NCBI RefSeq assembly: GCF_000004195.4
Contig: NC_030681.2
Coordinates: forward strand, 136,741,506-136,805,505
Reading direction: 5' to 3'
DNA: 64,000 bases
From: Xenopus tropicalis
Lineage: Eukaryota; Chordata; Amphibia; Anura; Pipidae
The notes under the pieces are model-generated. The model had not been told where the DNA came from. It saw only the letters and a program-made list of their open reading frames with translations, and made no database searches. The translations under genes and the position numbers were made by a program. Every line of letters starts with the position of its first letter. The stretch's first letter is position 1. Below, in pieces: positions 10,051 through 22,138 of this stretch.

Positions 10051-11499
10051 AAAAGATTAGAATGGCCGGCCATTCCAGCAGCATTAAAAAACTGTAAAAT
10101 CTCCAAAAATGCATGACAAGGGCCCCCTTTCAACCCAGTCACCCACTTACAATGTTAACCAATCACTGGAGATGCCAGGCTACATTGTTGAGATCTAAAT
10201 CCTGGCGTGTGCACAAATGACATCACTAAGTAGTGATTATACCTAATGACATCACAAAGCACCATTTATAAGGGACTGCTTTTACAGGTTAGCTATGACT
10301 CCTATTAGATATTCATACAAACACCAGGCTCTTTTGACTTCTGCCTATGTTCAGTGTTATTCTGTTATTCAGATATTTTGTTCTTTCTGAGATATGGGAC
10401 TATTTGCATGAATCTGAAAATATTTCACACTTCTGTGTAGTTTGACCTTGAGGTATAATTTGTTGCCAAGAGTCACCTTGCTGGAATGTATATTTTGAGT
10501 AAACAGGCATGGTGTTGGGGGAATATACATAAGAACATGGCCCAACCCAAATGTAAAAGTTTATTTTTTCTACCAGGCCAATAATGCAAGACTAGAAATT
10601 CAGGCACAAATTAAAGTGTTTATTTTAGACACAACATTATAGGGTTACCACGTGGCATGAATGTATCTCCCGTATAGTAGGGATCTGCAGCACATTGCCC
10701 CAGAAATGCTTACTAACAACAACTTGCATTGTCCTTCAGTTTATTATTATGGCCCCCTATCTGCCTATAAGCTGCGCAGTCTGCGGTACATGCCGTGGGG
10801 CAGATTATATCACTCTAATAATGTCATATACAGCAGCCTGTTCAACTTATAGGCAGTCAGGGGGCCATAAAAATAACTTAGAGGGCCACATGTGCCCCAC
10901 AGTCTTCCAGTACTACAGCCCTGCCACATACTGTAACAGCATAAGAAACCAGTAGAACCCCATGCTAAGCCTAAATGAAGGCAATAAAGTTGTTAGCAGA
11001 GGAGATAGACATAAAGTACAACTACTACTAAAAGCAAAGAGTCATAAATGACCACTCACATGTGATATAAGAGTTAATAGGGGGGATTTATGACTTCATC
11101 ATAGTTGCAGTCATGCCAATTTTCCCACAGTCAGTTGCATGTTAAAACCCCATTTCTTAAAGGCATTTGCTGCAAAATGAGCTTCTTGCACTTCTGTATA
11201 GTTGCAATTGGCACAGCTCAGTCCTTCCTGCCTTCGCTTCCACATTGAGGTAAGTTGTGCCTATTAACGCAGTGGAACCCTGAAACTACCACCAACTCCA
11301 GACCTGCCAGTACAGTAGCTCCAGGGTCCCCCCAGTGCCCTGTGACAATGGGAAGTGCAAGGGCATTTGTGTTCATTTTGATGCATTTAGTTCACTGCAC
11401 TTGCTGTTGTAAATATATATATATATATTTGAGAAAGACTGTTGACACAACCGAAAATTTCTGAGCGAAACGGGCCGTTTGTGCATTTATATATATATA
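10051..11499. other. Intergenic with small fold-back repeat
   Basis: An inverted repeat at about 10750-10866 (ggccccctatctgcctataag / cttataggcagtcagggggcc) is probably a MITE. From 11400 a (TA)n-rich stretch includes gagcgaaacgggccg, resembling a Penelope-like tail. No exon is recognised. Confidence 0.5.
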
Positions 11500-13080
11500 C
11501 AGGTCCTTTTCAAAAAATTAGCATATTGTGATAAAGTTCATTATTTTCTGTAATGTACTGATAAACATTAGACTTTCATATATTTTAGATTCATTACACA
11601 CAACTGAAGTAGTTCAAGCCTTTTCTTGTTTTAATATTGATGATTGTGGCATACAGCTCATGAAAACCCAAAATTCCTATCTCAAAAAATTAGCATATTT
11701 CATCCGACCAATAAATGAAAAGTGTTTTTAATACAAAAAAAGTCAACCTTCAAATAATTATGTTCAGTTATGCACTCAATACTTGGTCGGGAATCCTTTT
11801 GCAGAAATGACTGCTTCAATGTGGCGTGGCATGGAGGCAATCAGCCTGTGGCACTGCTCAGGTGTTATGGAGGCCCAGGATGCTTCAATAGCGGCCTTAA
11901 GCTCATCCAGAGTGTTGGGTCTTGTGTCTCTCAACTTTCTCTTCACAATATCCCACAGATTCTCTATGGGGTTCAGGTCAGGAGAGTTGGCAGGCCAATT
12001 GAGCACAGTAATACCATGGTCCGTAAACCATTTACCAGTGGTTTTGGCACTGTGAGCAGGTGCCAGGTCATGCTGAAAAATGAAATCTTCATCTCCATAA
12101 AGCTTTTCAGCAGATGGAAGCATGAAGTGCTCCAAAATCTCCTGATAGCTAGCTGCATTGACCCTGCCCTTGATAAAACACAGTGGACCAACACCAGCAG
12201 CTGACATGGCACCCCAGACCATCACTGACTGTGGGTACTTGACACTGGACTTCAGGCATTTTGGCATTTCCCTCTCCCCAGTCTTCCTCCAGACTCTGGC
12301 ACCTTGATTTCCGAATGACATACTTTGGACCACTGAGCAACAGTCCAGTGCTGCTTCTCTGTAGCCCAGGTCAGGCGCTTCTGCCGCTGTTTCAGGTTCA
12401 AAAGTGGCTTGACCTGGGGAATGCGGCACCTGTAGCCCATTTCCTGCACACGCCTGTACACGGTGGCTCTGGATGTTTCTACTCCAGACTCAGTCCACTG
12501 CTTCTGCAGGTCCCCCAAGGTCAGGAATCGGTCCTTGTCCACAATCTTCCTCAGGGCCCAGTCACCTCTTCTCGTTGTGCAGCGTTTTCTGCCACACTTT
12601 TTCCTTCCCACAGACTTCCCACTGAGGTGCCTTGATACAGCACTCTGGGAACAGCCTATTCGTTCAGAAATTTCTTTCTGTGTCTTACCCTCTTGCTTGA
12701 GGGTGTCAATGATGGCCTTCTGGGCAGCAGTCAGGTCGGCAGTCTTACCCATGATTGCGGTTTTGAGTAATGAACCAGGCTGGGAGTTTTTAAAAGCCTC
12801 AGGAATCTTTTTAAGGTTTTTAGAGTTAATTAGTTGATTCAGATGATTAGGTTAATAGCTCGTTTAGAGAACCTTTTCATGATATGCTAATTTTTTGAGA
12901 TAGGAATTTTGGGTTTCCATGAGCTGTATGCCACAATCATCAATATTAAAACAAGAAAAGGCTTGAACTACTTCAGTTGTGTGTAATGAATCTAAAATAT
13001 ATGAAAGTCTAATGTTTATCAGTACATTACAGAAAATAATGAACTTTATCACAATATGCTAATTTTTTGAAAAGGACCTG
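11500..13080 (-). mobile_element. Tc1-type transposon, nearly complete, inactive
   Basis: Terminal inverted repeats of about 200 bp (11500-11699 and 12881-13080) begin CAGGTCCTTTTCAAAAAATT. The motif caaaaaattagcatat occurs at both the outer and inner edge of each repeat, the IR/DR layout of Tc1 elements. A TA dinucleotide flanks each side, inside a (TA)n tract. The single gene is on the minus strand and is broken. The two ends are very similar, which suggests a fairly recent copy. Confidence 0.92.
11776..12752 (-). pseudogene. Tc1-family transposase, broken by a deletion
   Basis: Read on the minus strand it starts MGKTADLTAAQK at 12752, then has a paired-like helix-turn-helix (KEISERIGCSQSAVSRHL), an AT-hook-like GRKKCGRKR, and a second HTH (ETSRATVYRRVQEMG). 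The frame continues to about 12320, where it shifts. The second frame runs from FGNQGARVW to the stop at 11776. The second catalytic Asp (QHDLAPAHS) and the Glu (PDLNPIENLW) are present with 34 residues between them, as in DD34E transposases. The first catalytic Asp block expected just after WSKV is missing at the shift, so a small deletion removed it. The enzyme cannot be active. Confidence 0.9.
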
Positions 13081-13082
13081 TA

Positions 13083-15246
13083 TATATATAGTGGCATAGT
13101 GCCAGGCAAGGCCATTATTCTGCAAATGCTGCTTACTGACTGGATTTAAGGGGGAAGAGTAAAGCAGTAATTCGGTTATATAGAAATACAGAGATATTTA
13201 TATAAGCACTGAGTATATAAGAACTAACCACTAACTCTTTTTACCGCTGTCCCTAGAAACCCACGATTCCTTGTCCAATAGTGAGGTACTGTTGCCAATC
13301 CCTAATTTAAGGTGTTGCACACATGTATAGCACATAAAAAGATCTAAAAGTTAAAACACTGGGGGTGCCGGTGTATGTTGAGCATCCTCCCTTTCAGTGA
13401 AGGAGATAGTTGGAAAATGGATCAAACATGGCGGCATGGTGCCAACACCCAAGGGGAATGCTGTGAGCCACAAGGGAGTACTGGGAGAATGCTCGTGCCC
13501 AGTAGAATCCTGCTGTTATCCCCCTGCTGAGTGGCACAAAGCACCATATAAATAGCCATAGTTGATTGCCAAGTAAAAACAGAAAGACTAAATGGAAATT
13601 AAGAAGGGTGGCCAGGTTCGGACTGGGATTCAAAATAGGCACAGGCATTTCAAGTACACACAGGCCCAAACAGCCCCCCCAGAACCCACAGATTGACAAT
13701 CTGGGCCTGGGGGTGGGGTGTTGATGTTGGTGAGACTGGTCAGCAAGAAAGTCCTGAAGCACCCAGCACCCTGCTATAGGGAACCCACTTGTGATGTGCC
13801 ACAGCTGCCCTCTGCCTTGTGTGAGCAGAGCCTCCTGTGCATACCGGCGAAAATAACAACTGAAAGAATATACAGAAAAAATCTATGAAAGGGTTAATAT
13901 ATAGAATGCACCCACATTCACACAGTAAGTAAACAGCATATAAAGCTGGGGAGAAAGCCTTGTACTGATTATATAAACTATGCAGTCTGTACAAAAAATG
14001 TAAAAAATGCTAAATATTGGTGGCTCGGGGGTTAGAGGAATCCTGCTACAAGCTGTATGTATATTCCATGTATATGAAGCAGTTTCCGTTGTGTAACTGT
14101 ACCTGCATGTTTGGTACAAAACAAAGCTCCCTGTCGGTGAGGTGCTTGGGGAAGCACATACACAGTATGTACAGCACATCCCACTCTCTACACTCCCTGC
14201 CCACGGTGTGGCCTGTGCCTTGTGCCCTCCCCCAGATCCCTCCTCCGGGCTGTAGCCCTGACAGCATCACAAGCCCCTTTCTCATTGCCAGAGCACCCAG
14301 CACTGCGCATGTGTCGCTTGGAGGCTTCTCTGCATCAAACTGCTGTTGCCCTGGGTAGTGCTGCCCATGCCTGCCGGTAAGTACCCCCCTTGGGGAAGGA
14401 GGGTGGCATTTGTATGCAGGAAAGCTTAGAACCCTATACTTGTACATGGCAGTTGGTCTCTTGTTGGTGATGCTCAGCTTCCCTAAACCTTTATTATTCT
14501 CCTCCTATGGTTTTTATATTGATGGATAAGGGGGAGAACCAGTTTCCCTGGATACCATCAGCATCATTCTCCCATTATTCTAGTGCCCCACTCCCTGGGA
14601 CTGATATATGCTCACTGTGTGTTACAGTTGCACAGCACAAGGGGAAATGTAACCACTGATTGTGCGATCATGTAACAAGAGCAGTGCCTTGTTGTGTATC
14701 ACTGCCTGCAGTGCATTGCTCTGCTCTCATCCAACTGAGAGTCTGTGATTTGGGTATCAACAGTTAACCACCTATCCGGCCCCCCCTCCTTACCCTTCAC
14801 TTTGCTGAATGCCAAGCTCTCCTCCTTCCCATCTCAATGGAAGTGCAGGCAGCAATGGTGAGGTCACCACATGAGGAAGGGGGAGGAATGCGTGGCTTGT
14901 AACTTCTGCACAACCTCTTAAAGGGACAGCGTCCTTCCACCTTCCAAAACAAGAGGCTGTTTGTCCCTGAGAGCTCTGAAGGTAAGTCTGGGAAAAAGGG
15001 ATACACCGGAGATGCTTTATAATATGGTAAATGAGTTGAAGGAAATATAAGACTGGCCTTTTGGGGGGCTAAATGATTGTGGCTAAATTAATGTGTTGTT
15101 GAATGTCATTGTTTAAAGGCATGTCCATTCAAAAAGTGTGCATTGTATCATGCAAGAACATGTCATTTTCACTCTACAATTAAGTCAAGAGTAAATGTAA
15201 TTGCTAGCGAAACAGTATCTGCCTGGCTGCTTTTATTCTCTGCACC
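13083..15246. other. Intergenic; possible 5' non-coding exons of RNF144A
   Basis: A MITE fragment lies at 13613-13735 (cggactgggattcaaaatagg...caatctgggcctg), related to 60225-60375. GC-richer stretches at about 14150-14376 and 14780-14981 each end in a strong donor, ccg|gtaagt at 14377 and aag|gtaagt at 14982. These could be untranslated first exons of the downstream gene, which starts its coding part 17 kb later just after an acceptor. There is no direct proof. Confidence 0.35.
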
Positions 15247-15495
15247 ATCCTAGATTGTAAGATTGTAAGATTATATAGATTGTAAGCTCTACGGGGCAGG
15301 GACCTCCATCCTCTTGTGTCTTTGGCTCTTAACTTATTACAGCTGTATCTTGTATTTATTTGTGCTTATTGTAATACTTTGCATTTATCTATTTTAATAC
15401 CCCTGTTTATATTAATGTATTCTACTGTACAGCGATGCGTACATAAGTAGCGCTTTATAAATAAAGTTATACATACATACATACATACATACACT
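15247..15495 (+). mobile_element. CR1/L2-like LINE 3' tail
   Basis: The sequence runs attgtaagctctacggggca, then gtacagcgatgcgtacataa, then gcgctttataaataaag, and ends in a (ATAC)n microsatellite at 15471-15495. This is the usual 3' end of L2-like LINEs in frogs. Related copies lie at 15516 (minus) and 19273 (plus). Confidence 0.7.
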
Positions 15496-15515
15496 GCTGG
15501 TTCTGACTCCTAATA

Positions 15516-15727
15516 CAGTATGTTTATCTTTATTTATTAAGCGCTACTTATGTACGCAGCACTGTACAGTAGAATAGATTCATGCAAACAGGGGGTTATT
15601 AAGATAATAATAGATAAATACAAAGTATAACAATAAATACAGATAATAACAAGGTACAGCTGCAATAAGTTAAGAGTCAAAGAGACAAGAGGATGGAGAC
15701 CCCTGCCCTTCAGAGCTTACAATCTAG
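15516..15727 (-). mobile_element. CR1/L2-like LINE 3' tail, inverted
   Basis: This is the reverse complement of the tail at 15247. It begins tttatttattaagcgctact and ends gagcttacaatct. The two copies lie tail to tail 20 bp apart, so a transcript across both would fold back. Confidence 0.7.
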
Positions 15728-16561
15728 ATACAGTGTAGCAGGACCAGCTAACAAACTAGAGCTGACCTGTCACATTAGAAAGGCAGAACCAAACAACAAA
15801 ATGGGTTATCCCTGGATCCATCTGTAAGTTACATTTACAAAATAACTTGTGCAGGATGGGTTATTAATGTGTATTCATTCATGTGTATTTTCAAAACTGG
15901 AAACTGGGTTTAGAGAATGCAATTAGGGGACCGTATGCAACTGTGCAGTTCAGCGATGCGTAACGCAGCTGTTATTTGTGTAAGGATATCAATGTAAGCT
16001 TATCAGGCATAGCCAGATGCTGTTCTCTATTTTACTATAGATTTCCAGCTGTTGCTGAACTGCGGTACAACTGCCAAACTTCCCAGAGAGTTATAGTCCA
16101 ACAACAGCCAGGGAGCCACAAGTTAAAATGACACACATTTAACCATATTAAAAGGCGGCTCACATTCCTCCAACCTCTAAATGAATGGAGAAATGACCAC
16201 AGGGCATTGTCTGTACACAATAGTGGGTCTGTGAGATAAGGGAACTGTATCCTGTGTAACAGAATGGGTTGCCTAACAGTGGTTTGGCAATGTAAAATAT
16301 CTATTAAAGGGTTAAGATGCAGACATACTACTTTATATGTACCGCTGTGCACACTTGCTGCATCTTTCTTATGCGCCCAGTAGTTAAGGGGCAGGTGGTG
16401 ATGGGAGGCATGGAAATGGGGGGCAACCAATGGATGAAATGTTCCTGGGTGCAAGGGGTGTGACTATGACGGGGCCCTGATCCAAAGAGGGAAAGCTGCA
16501 ACCAGTTGCAAAATGTACAACCGGGCCCATAGGTTACACCATTGGTGTTTATTCATTATTT
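15728..16561. other. Intergenic, no gene seen
   Basis: Nothing recognised. Open frames here are short and unsupported. Confidence 0.5.
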
Positions 16562-16860
16562 TACTCATGAGCCACACTAAGATGTAGAAAGTGTTGGTGA
16601 GCCACACAAGCATGGATATATTTAATTGGGGATGCCAAATACAGGCTGTGATTGGCTATTTGGTAGCCCCATGGGGACTGCTGGCTTGCAGGAGGCTCTA
16701 CTTGGTGTAAAACTGTGTCTCCGTGCTTCCAAAACTTGTCTCCAAGCCAGAAATGTAAAAAATGGGCACCTACTGAGGGTCTTGGGAGCAACATCAAAGG
16801 GGGTGGTGAGTAACATGTTGCCCCTGAGCAACTGGTTGGGGATCATTGCATTAGGGGAAC
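16562..16860 (-). mobile_element. hAT-like MITE (GGTTGGGGATC family), left end degraded
   Basis: The sequence matches the element at 30785-31079 in reverse orientation, including tactcatgagccacac, gattggctatttggtagcc, tgtctccaagcca and the right end ggttggggatcattgca. The left terminal repeat is not recognisable. A diverged third copy is at 21175-21395. Confidence 0.7.
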
Positions 16861-17505
16861 CCTCGATAGCTAAGCTGAGGAACGCACTGGTTTGCAAGCC
16901 AAGTGCACCCAGAGCCCCAGATTCCAAGCAAGGCCAAATCAAAAGGTTCCAAATGGGCAGCACAATATGAATGTGTGTTACAAGGATAAGTTATCCTTGA
17001 CGGAGCAAACTTGTTGCCACTATTAGATAGGGCAGGTATATAGGATATTAAGATGTGAAAGCAAATCAGTTTAGACATCTGCTGAATCAACAGCAAAGAA
17101 TGGACATTTTGCCCTTGAGCTCTTGTCTTCGTTTAACATGAATAAAATTATTAATTGACACAAAGGGCCAGATTTAATTCAATAAGAAAAAGAACTCAAA
17201 GACTTCAATTTGAGTTCAATTTGAGATGCAATTTAATTCAGAAAAACTTATCTCACTGTTTATCACTGAGTGAAAACTTTTGTAAAGTCTATGAGAAAAA
17301 CTAGAAATCAATTAGGAGAAAAGGGTTTTCCCATCAAATTGAATCTCACCCATAAGTTTTCATGCAATAAACTATCAGTGGTTCTGAGTGAACCAGGGTT
17401 GGATTGGGGGGTGCAGGGCCTAATGGGGCTGCCAATGCAGGGGCCCCACACCCCCCAAAGGGACCCCTGCGGGGGCAGTATCCGAGATATGTCGTGGGCA
17501 ACTAA
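16861..17505. other. Intergenic with partial MITE
   Basis: A partial relative of the element at 45013 (agggccagatttaattcaataag) begins at 17165. A GC-rich fragment lies at 17394-17470. No gene is seen. Confidence 0.45.
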
Positions 17506-17840
17506 AGCTGGCCATACACGCACCGATAGTATCGTACGAAACCTCGTTTCGTACGATATTCGGTGCGTGTATGGCAAGTCGCGAGTCGACCGATATCGCA
17601 GGAAGCTGCTGATATCGGTCGACTCGCCAATCGGGTCAGTTAAAAGATTTTGATCGGGCGCCATAGAAGGCGCCTGACCAAAATCTGCCTTCAGCGCTGA
17701 ATCGGCAGAAGGAGGTAGAAATCCTATTGTTTCTACCTCCTTATCTGCCGTTTCAGCCCTGAACGGTTTGTGGCTGATTGTACGATCTTCGTACAATCGG
17801 TCGCACGAAAGATCGCAAATTGCCACATGTGTGGCCACCT
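17506..17840. mobile_element. Multi-hairpin Harbinger-like MITE
   Basis: It is 335 bp with TAA on both sides (17503-17505 and 17841-17843). The ends AGCTGGCCATACACG and TGTGTGGCCACCT are inverted. Inside are several consecutive perfect or near-perfect hairpins, for example atcgtacgaaac / gtttcgtacgat, gtcgaccgatatcgcag / ctgatatcggtcgac, and ggaggtagaaatc / gtttctacctcc. The copy at 63494-63834 is the same element in reverse. Confidence 0.75.
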
Positions 17841-17843
17841 TAA

Positions 17844-18672
17844 CACGCTCCATGGGCAATTAGCCTTAACATTACAGAAAGACTTCTTATCTGGAAAACC
17901 CAGGGTGCTAAGCATTCTGAATAATAAATCTTATACCTGTACATGTACACAAAAGTAATAACCATACATTAAGTCTATTTAAATATGTCAACAAATACTC
18001 TGAAAAAGCGAAGTGTGCAAAACAACAACAAAAAAGAAAAATAGTCTTTGAATTGTGACCTACTGTAATAACTCACACTGGCTGGGTAACCAGGCCCAAC
18101 AGGTCTAAAGAGGAAATAAGCGTTTGATTTCTTTGTGCCGATTGCACAGAAGCTGCTAAAAAGCAAATAACAGGATCCACATTACAGCAAGGCCTTTGAT
18201 ATGAATATGATAAGGGCTAAGCATGACCGCTGTGACCGTTACAGGAAACAGAAAACAGTAAAAGAAGAAGTGACAAAGGCGCTGCCATATGTGCAAATGG
18301 GATTAGTAACCAGATCACAGAGCTTAGGAACTGAATAGGAACTTAGAATTATGAGGATGTAGAGGGAAGCCAGCTGGTTGCTTTGAAGTGAATGCAGGAT
18401 TGTAGTTACAGAAGAGAGGTGCAGGATTGCTAGGGGATTCTCTAAATCATGAACATCCATCCTGTGACCATCCAGCTGTTGTTAGGTCTTTGATATTTTA
18501 ATTTGTCTAAATTTACCCCCATCCTAATATGCCACTTTGGGAATGGAGACCTAGAGCAGATACTCTGCCATACTCTGAAAGAAGGTCGGAGAGAGTCTGA
18601 GGGATCTGGGCACTTGGGGGAAAGGGAAGGGTCCCCAAGCTCAGCACACTCAGGAGAATGCCTGAATACTTG
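17844..18672. other. Intergenic, no gene seen
   Basis: No recognised feature. AT-rich and mostly unstructured. Confidence 0.5.
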
Positions 18673-19003
18673 TACAGGTATGGGATCCCTTATCTGGAAA
18701 CCAGTTATCCAGAAAGCTCCGAATTACGGAAAGTCCATCTCCCATAGACTCCATTTTAATCAAATAATTTAGAATTTTAAAACTGGTTTTCTTTTTTCTC
18801 TGTAATAATAAAACTGTACCTTGTAATTGATCCCAGCTAAGATATAAATAATCCTTATTGGAGCCAAAATAATCCTATTGGGTTTAATTAATGTTTTATT
18901 GATTTTTTAGTAGCCTTAAGGTATGGAGATCCAAATTACGGAAAGGCCCCTTATCCGGAATACCCTTGGTCCAAAGCATTCTGGTTAACGGGTCCACCTG
19001 TAC
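18673..19003. mobile_element. MITE of the ACAGGTATGGGA family, single-unit copy
   Basis: The ends tacaggtatgggatccctta and taacgggtccacctgta are inverted. The interior holds one copy of the segment that is amplified 113 bp per unit at 9388-9950 and 29314-29870. Confidence 0.75.
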
Positions 19004-19272
19004 TACTTCCAGTCGGTGATCTAATGGGCACAGTATTCTATAAAGGCCAGATCATTATATTGCAGCGTTACCCACTGTAACCTGCAGCACCAGGGTCGGA
19101 CTGGGTCAGACCTGACCCTTTGCCGACGCTCCCTCTGCCCGACAGCTCCTCTCCAGATGTGTTAAATGTACGCGCTGGGGGGATGGGGGTTAGGGGGCCC
19201 TTCACCCCCCCAGTCCGACCCTATGCAGCACTAATATCCTCCTATTTGTGTCTGTAATTTACCCTCCCATTT

Positions 19273-19475
19273 AGATTGTAAGCTCTACGGGACAGGGACC
19301 TCCATCCTCTTGTGTCTTTGACTCTTAACTTATTGCAACTGTACCTTGTATTTGTATTTTTTGTCATACTTTGTGTTTATCTATTATTTTAATAACCACC
19401 TTTTGTAGTAATTTATTGTTCTACTGTACAGCGCTGCGTACATAAGTAGTGCTTTATAAATAAAGATATAATACA
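19273..19475 (+). mobile_element. CR1/L2-like LINE 3' tail
   Basis: It runs from tagattgtaagctctacggg to agtgctttataaataaagat. It is very close to the copy at 15247. Confidence 0.7.
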
Positions 19476-19740
19476 TAAACAGTCTATAATAAGAGAAATT
19501 AGGCACTCTGTTGAGCCTCTCACAGGCTTGTTAATGACACAAGATCTATTGACAAGGTTACCAGTTGTCTTGGTGACATTTTGTAAGCGTCAAGGTGACC
19601 ATTTTTATGACAACATTTTAAATGAGTAGCTGGGAAACATGAAAGGATGGAGGAACTGATTTTATGTGTAGAAAGAAAAAGGATAGTCTTGGGCAATTGA
19701 CTTAAGGGGCAGGTTGGTGGTTTGTCCCTTGACAAATAAA

Positions 19741-20240
19741 TACAGGTATGGAAGCTCTTATCCAGAATGCTTGGGACCTGGGGTTTTCTGGATAAGGGGT
19801 ATTTCCGTAATTTACATCTCCATACCCTAAAGGAACAGTTCAGTGTACAAATGAAACTGGGTAAAATAGATACACTGCAAAAAATAATAAATAAATATAT
19901 TTGTAATATAGTTAGGCAAAAATGTAATCTATAAAGGCTGGAGTGGGCAGAAACATAATAACCAGAACTCTACTTCCTGCTTTCAGCTCTCTAAGCTGTT
20001 AATTAGTCAGTGACTTTAGGGGGGGCCACATGGGACATAACTGTCAGTTAGTTTGTGAGCACGCAGGCCAGATTTACATGCAAACTAACTGACCAGTTAT
20101 GTCCCATATGCCCCCCCTCAAGTCACTGATTGGTTACTGACTGCTAACAGCTTAGAGAACTGTAAAGGAAGAAGTGTTCTGGCTATTATGTTAGACATCT
20201 GCCCACTCCAGCCTTTATAGATTACATTTTTGCCTACAAG
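19741..20240. mobile_element. Broken ACAGGTATGGGA MITE joined to a fold-back MITE
   Basis: Bases 19741-19830 match the left half of the ACAGGTATGGGA family. At 19831 the sequence switches to ctaaaggaacagttcagtg, a T2-like end. Arms at about 19918-19945 and 20205-20236 (aaaatgtaatctataaaggc / gcctttatagattacatttt) and inner arms reading taactgacagttatgtccc-like form a fold-back. The right border is uncertain. Confidence 0.55.
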
Positions 20241-21174
20241 TCCTAGTATCTACCAGAATATGAGGGCTGCAGTTTCCCATTCTTGATGTACAGAGCTTCT
20301 TTTGATCTCGGGGACTTCGAGGAAAGAAAGAAAAGTTAGCAGAACTTACCCTTGGTTATTATTTTAATTCTATACAAGGATCAGAGGCAAAATACATTTG
20401 CAACTCCTACAATAACCTATTCTGCACCATTTTTTGTTTGAGTTTGCTGACAAGTCTTAAGAGAGAGATGAACAGGAATCATCCTCTGCGTCCTTTGGCA
20501 ATGTTGGATTAACTGTCAGAAAACACCGAAGAACCGTTGCCATGGTAACCATGTTCTCTAGGACAAACTAGGCAGATCATTTTCAGTTTTCCATTTTTAT
20601 ACTTAATTAGAAAGATTTTAATTCACACAGTCTGCAGTGGAAAAAAAAAACTTTCAAAAAATCTAGAGCAGGTATCAGTATCTATCAGCCCTCTATGGTC
20701 CATCCCCCAGCACAGTAGCTTCTGTGTTGGTGAGTTAGTCTCTGTATTATGGGTTCATCTCTGAGATAAACACACCCATGTGATCATCTCAGTTTGTTAC
20801 TTCATGAACAGAACGCATATGATGAATGCCAGAAGATAGAATGAAAGCAGGAGATTAGCTAGGGTTGCTAGGGAGAAAATTAATTTCCACTCGCTTCATT
20901 TTGCACCACTGAAATGTAATATATGTTATTAAATGTAAACATTTCATACCGGTCTTTATCACTCCCATCTTATCTACAATGCTGTGCAATATAAACTGGC
21001 CTTTACTAGGTTTTAAGGCTGAAAAAGACATTTTTTTCAAGATTAGCTCTTCACTGATATCTTCCTAGCTTATTCTTGACCCTGTGGAAGAGAAAGAAAG
21101 AAAGAAAAAAAGAAAGAAAGAATTTTTAAGACAAGGAGAATACATTTCTTCCTTGCAAAATTCTTTGGATCAGC
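20241..21174. other. Intergenic; palindromic RFX-like X-box
   Basis: No exon is recognised. A perfect-looking X-box is at 20536-20549. An (AAAG)n run lies at about 21088-21120. Otherwise the stretch is less repetitive than its surroundings. Confidence 0.45.
20536..20549. promoter_or_regulatory. RFX-type X-box motif
   Basis: GTTGCCATGGTAAC is a near-perfect palindrome that matches the RFX X-box consensus. It lies in TE-poor DNA 11 kb upstream of the first RNF144A coding exon. Function is not shown. Confidence 0.3.
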
Positions 21175-21395
21175 ACTGTGGGTGCCAAATAAGGGCTGGT
21201 ATTGGGTAATTGGTAGCCTCTATACAGACTGGCAGCCTACAGGAGATTCTGTTTGGCAGTACACCTAGTTTGTATGCAGCCAAAACAAGCCAGGAATTAA
21301 AAAATAAGCACCTGCTCTGAGGCCACTGGGAGCAACATCCAAGGGATTGGTGAGCAACATGTTGCTCCCTAGGCACTGGTTGGGGATCACTGTTG
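21175..21395 (-). mobile_element. hAT-like MITE (GGTTGGGGATC family), diverged
   Basis: It shares gggtgccaaataagggctg, cctacaggag, gggagcaacatc and the end ggttggggatcactg with the copies at 16562 and 30785. The left end is missing. Confidence 0.65.
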
Positions 21396-21854
21396 TAGGT
21401 TGTGTAAACTGGTATCTCCCAGGTACTGCGGTTTCCACCCATACACCATAACAAAAACATACTGATAGGAACTGATGTGCATGTATACCACTCATCCCTG
21501 TGTATACTACACAAATAGAGATGTTCTTCTTCCTAGTGTGCATATCCCTGGATAAATATAAAGCACAAGCAAAAAGAAGTGAAATACCCAATGTGTTTCT
21601 TTATGTGAAGTAAAAGATTGGTCATTTTTTCAATATACTGGAGTGCCCTGTTCCTTTATCTTGGTTTATAATATTATGGGGGTTTGGAGGTAGCACCCTT
21701 ACAGTGAGCAATCAGTTTTTAAATTAGCTTATGGTTTGCTTATTATTCTAAGCATGCTGAATTTGGACCCAATGCTCATTAGGGGGTCTCAGGTTTTTTG
21801 CCTGTACAACAGCAAAATAACATCTACTCAGTACTCTAGTCTACTTAATGACTG

Positions 21855-22138
21855 TGCAGGTATGGGACCTGTTATCCAGAATGTTCAGGAACTGGGGTTT
21901 GCTGGATAAAGGATCTTTCCATAACTTGGATCACCCTGCTTTAAGTCTACTCAGTAATCATTCAAACGTTAAACAAACCCAAGTACACCCAATAAGGTAC
22001 TGTTATATTACTACAGAAAAAAAGGAAACCAATTTTAAAAAATAGAATTGTTTAATTCAAATGAAGCCTATGGGAGATGGCCTTCCCATAATTCTGAGCT
22101 TTCTGGATAACAGGTTTCTGGATAATGAATCCCATACC
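21855..22138. mobile_element. MITE of the ACAGGTATGGGA family, short copy
   Basis: The ends gcaggtatgggacctgttatcc and tggataatgaatcccatacctg are inverted. The interior is a shortened version of the unit seen at 18673. Confidence 0.7.
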
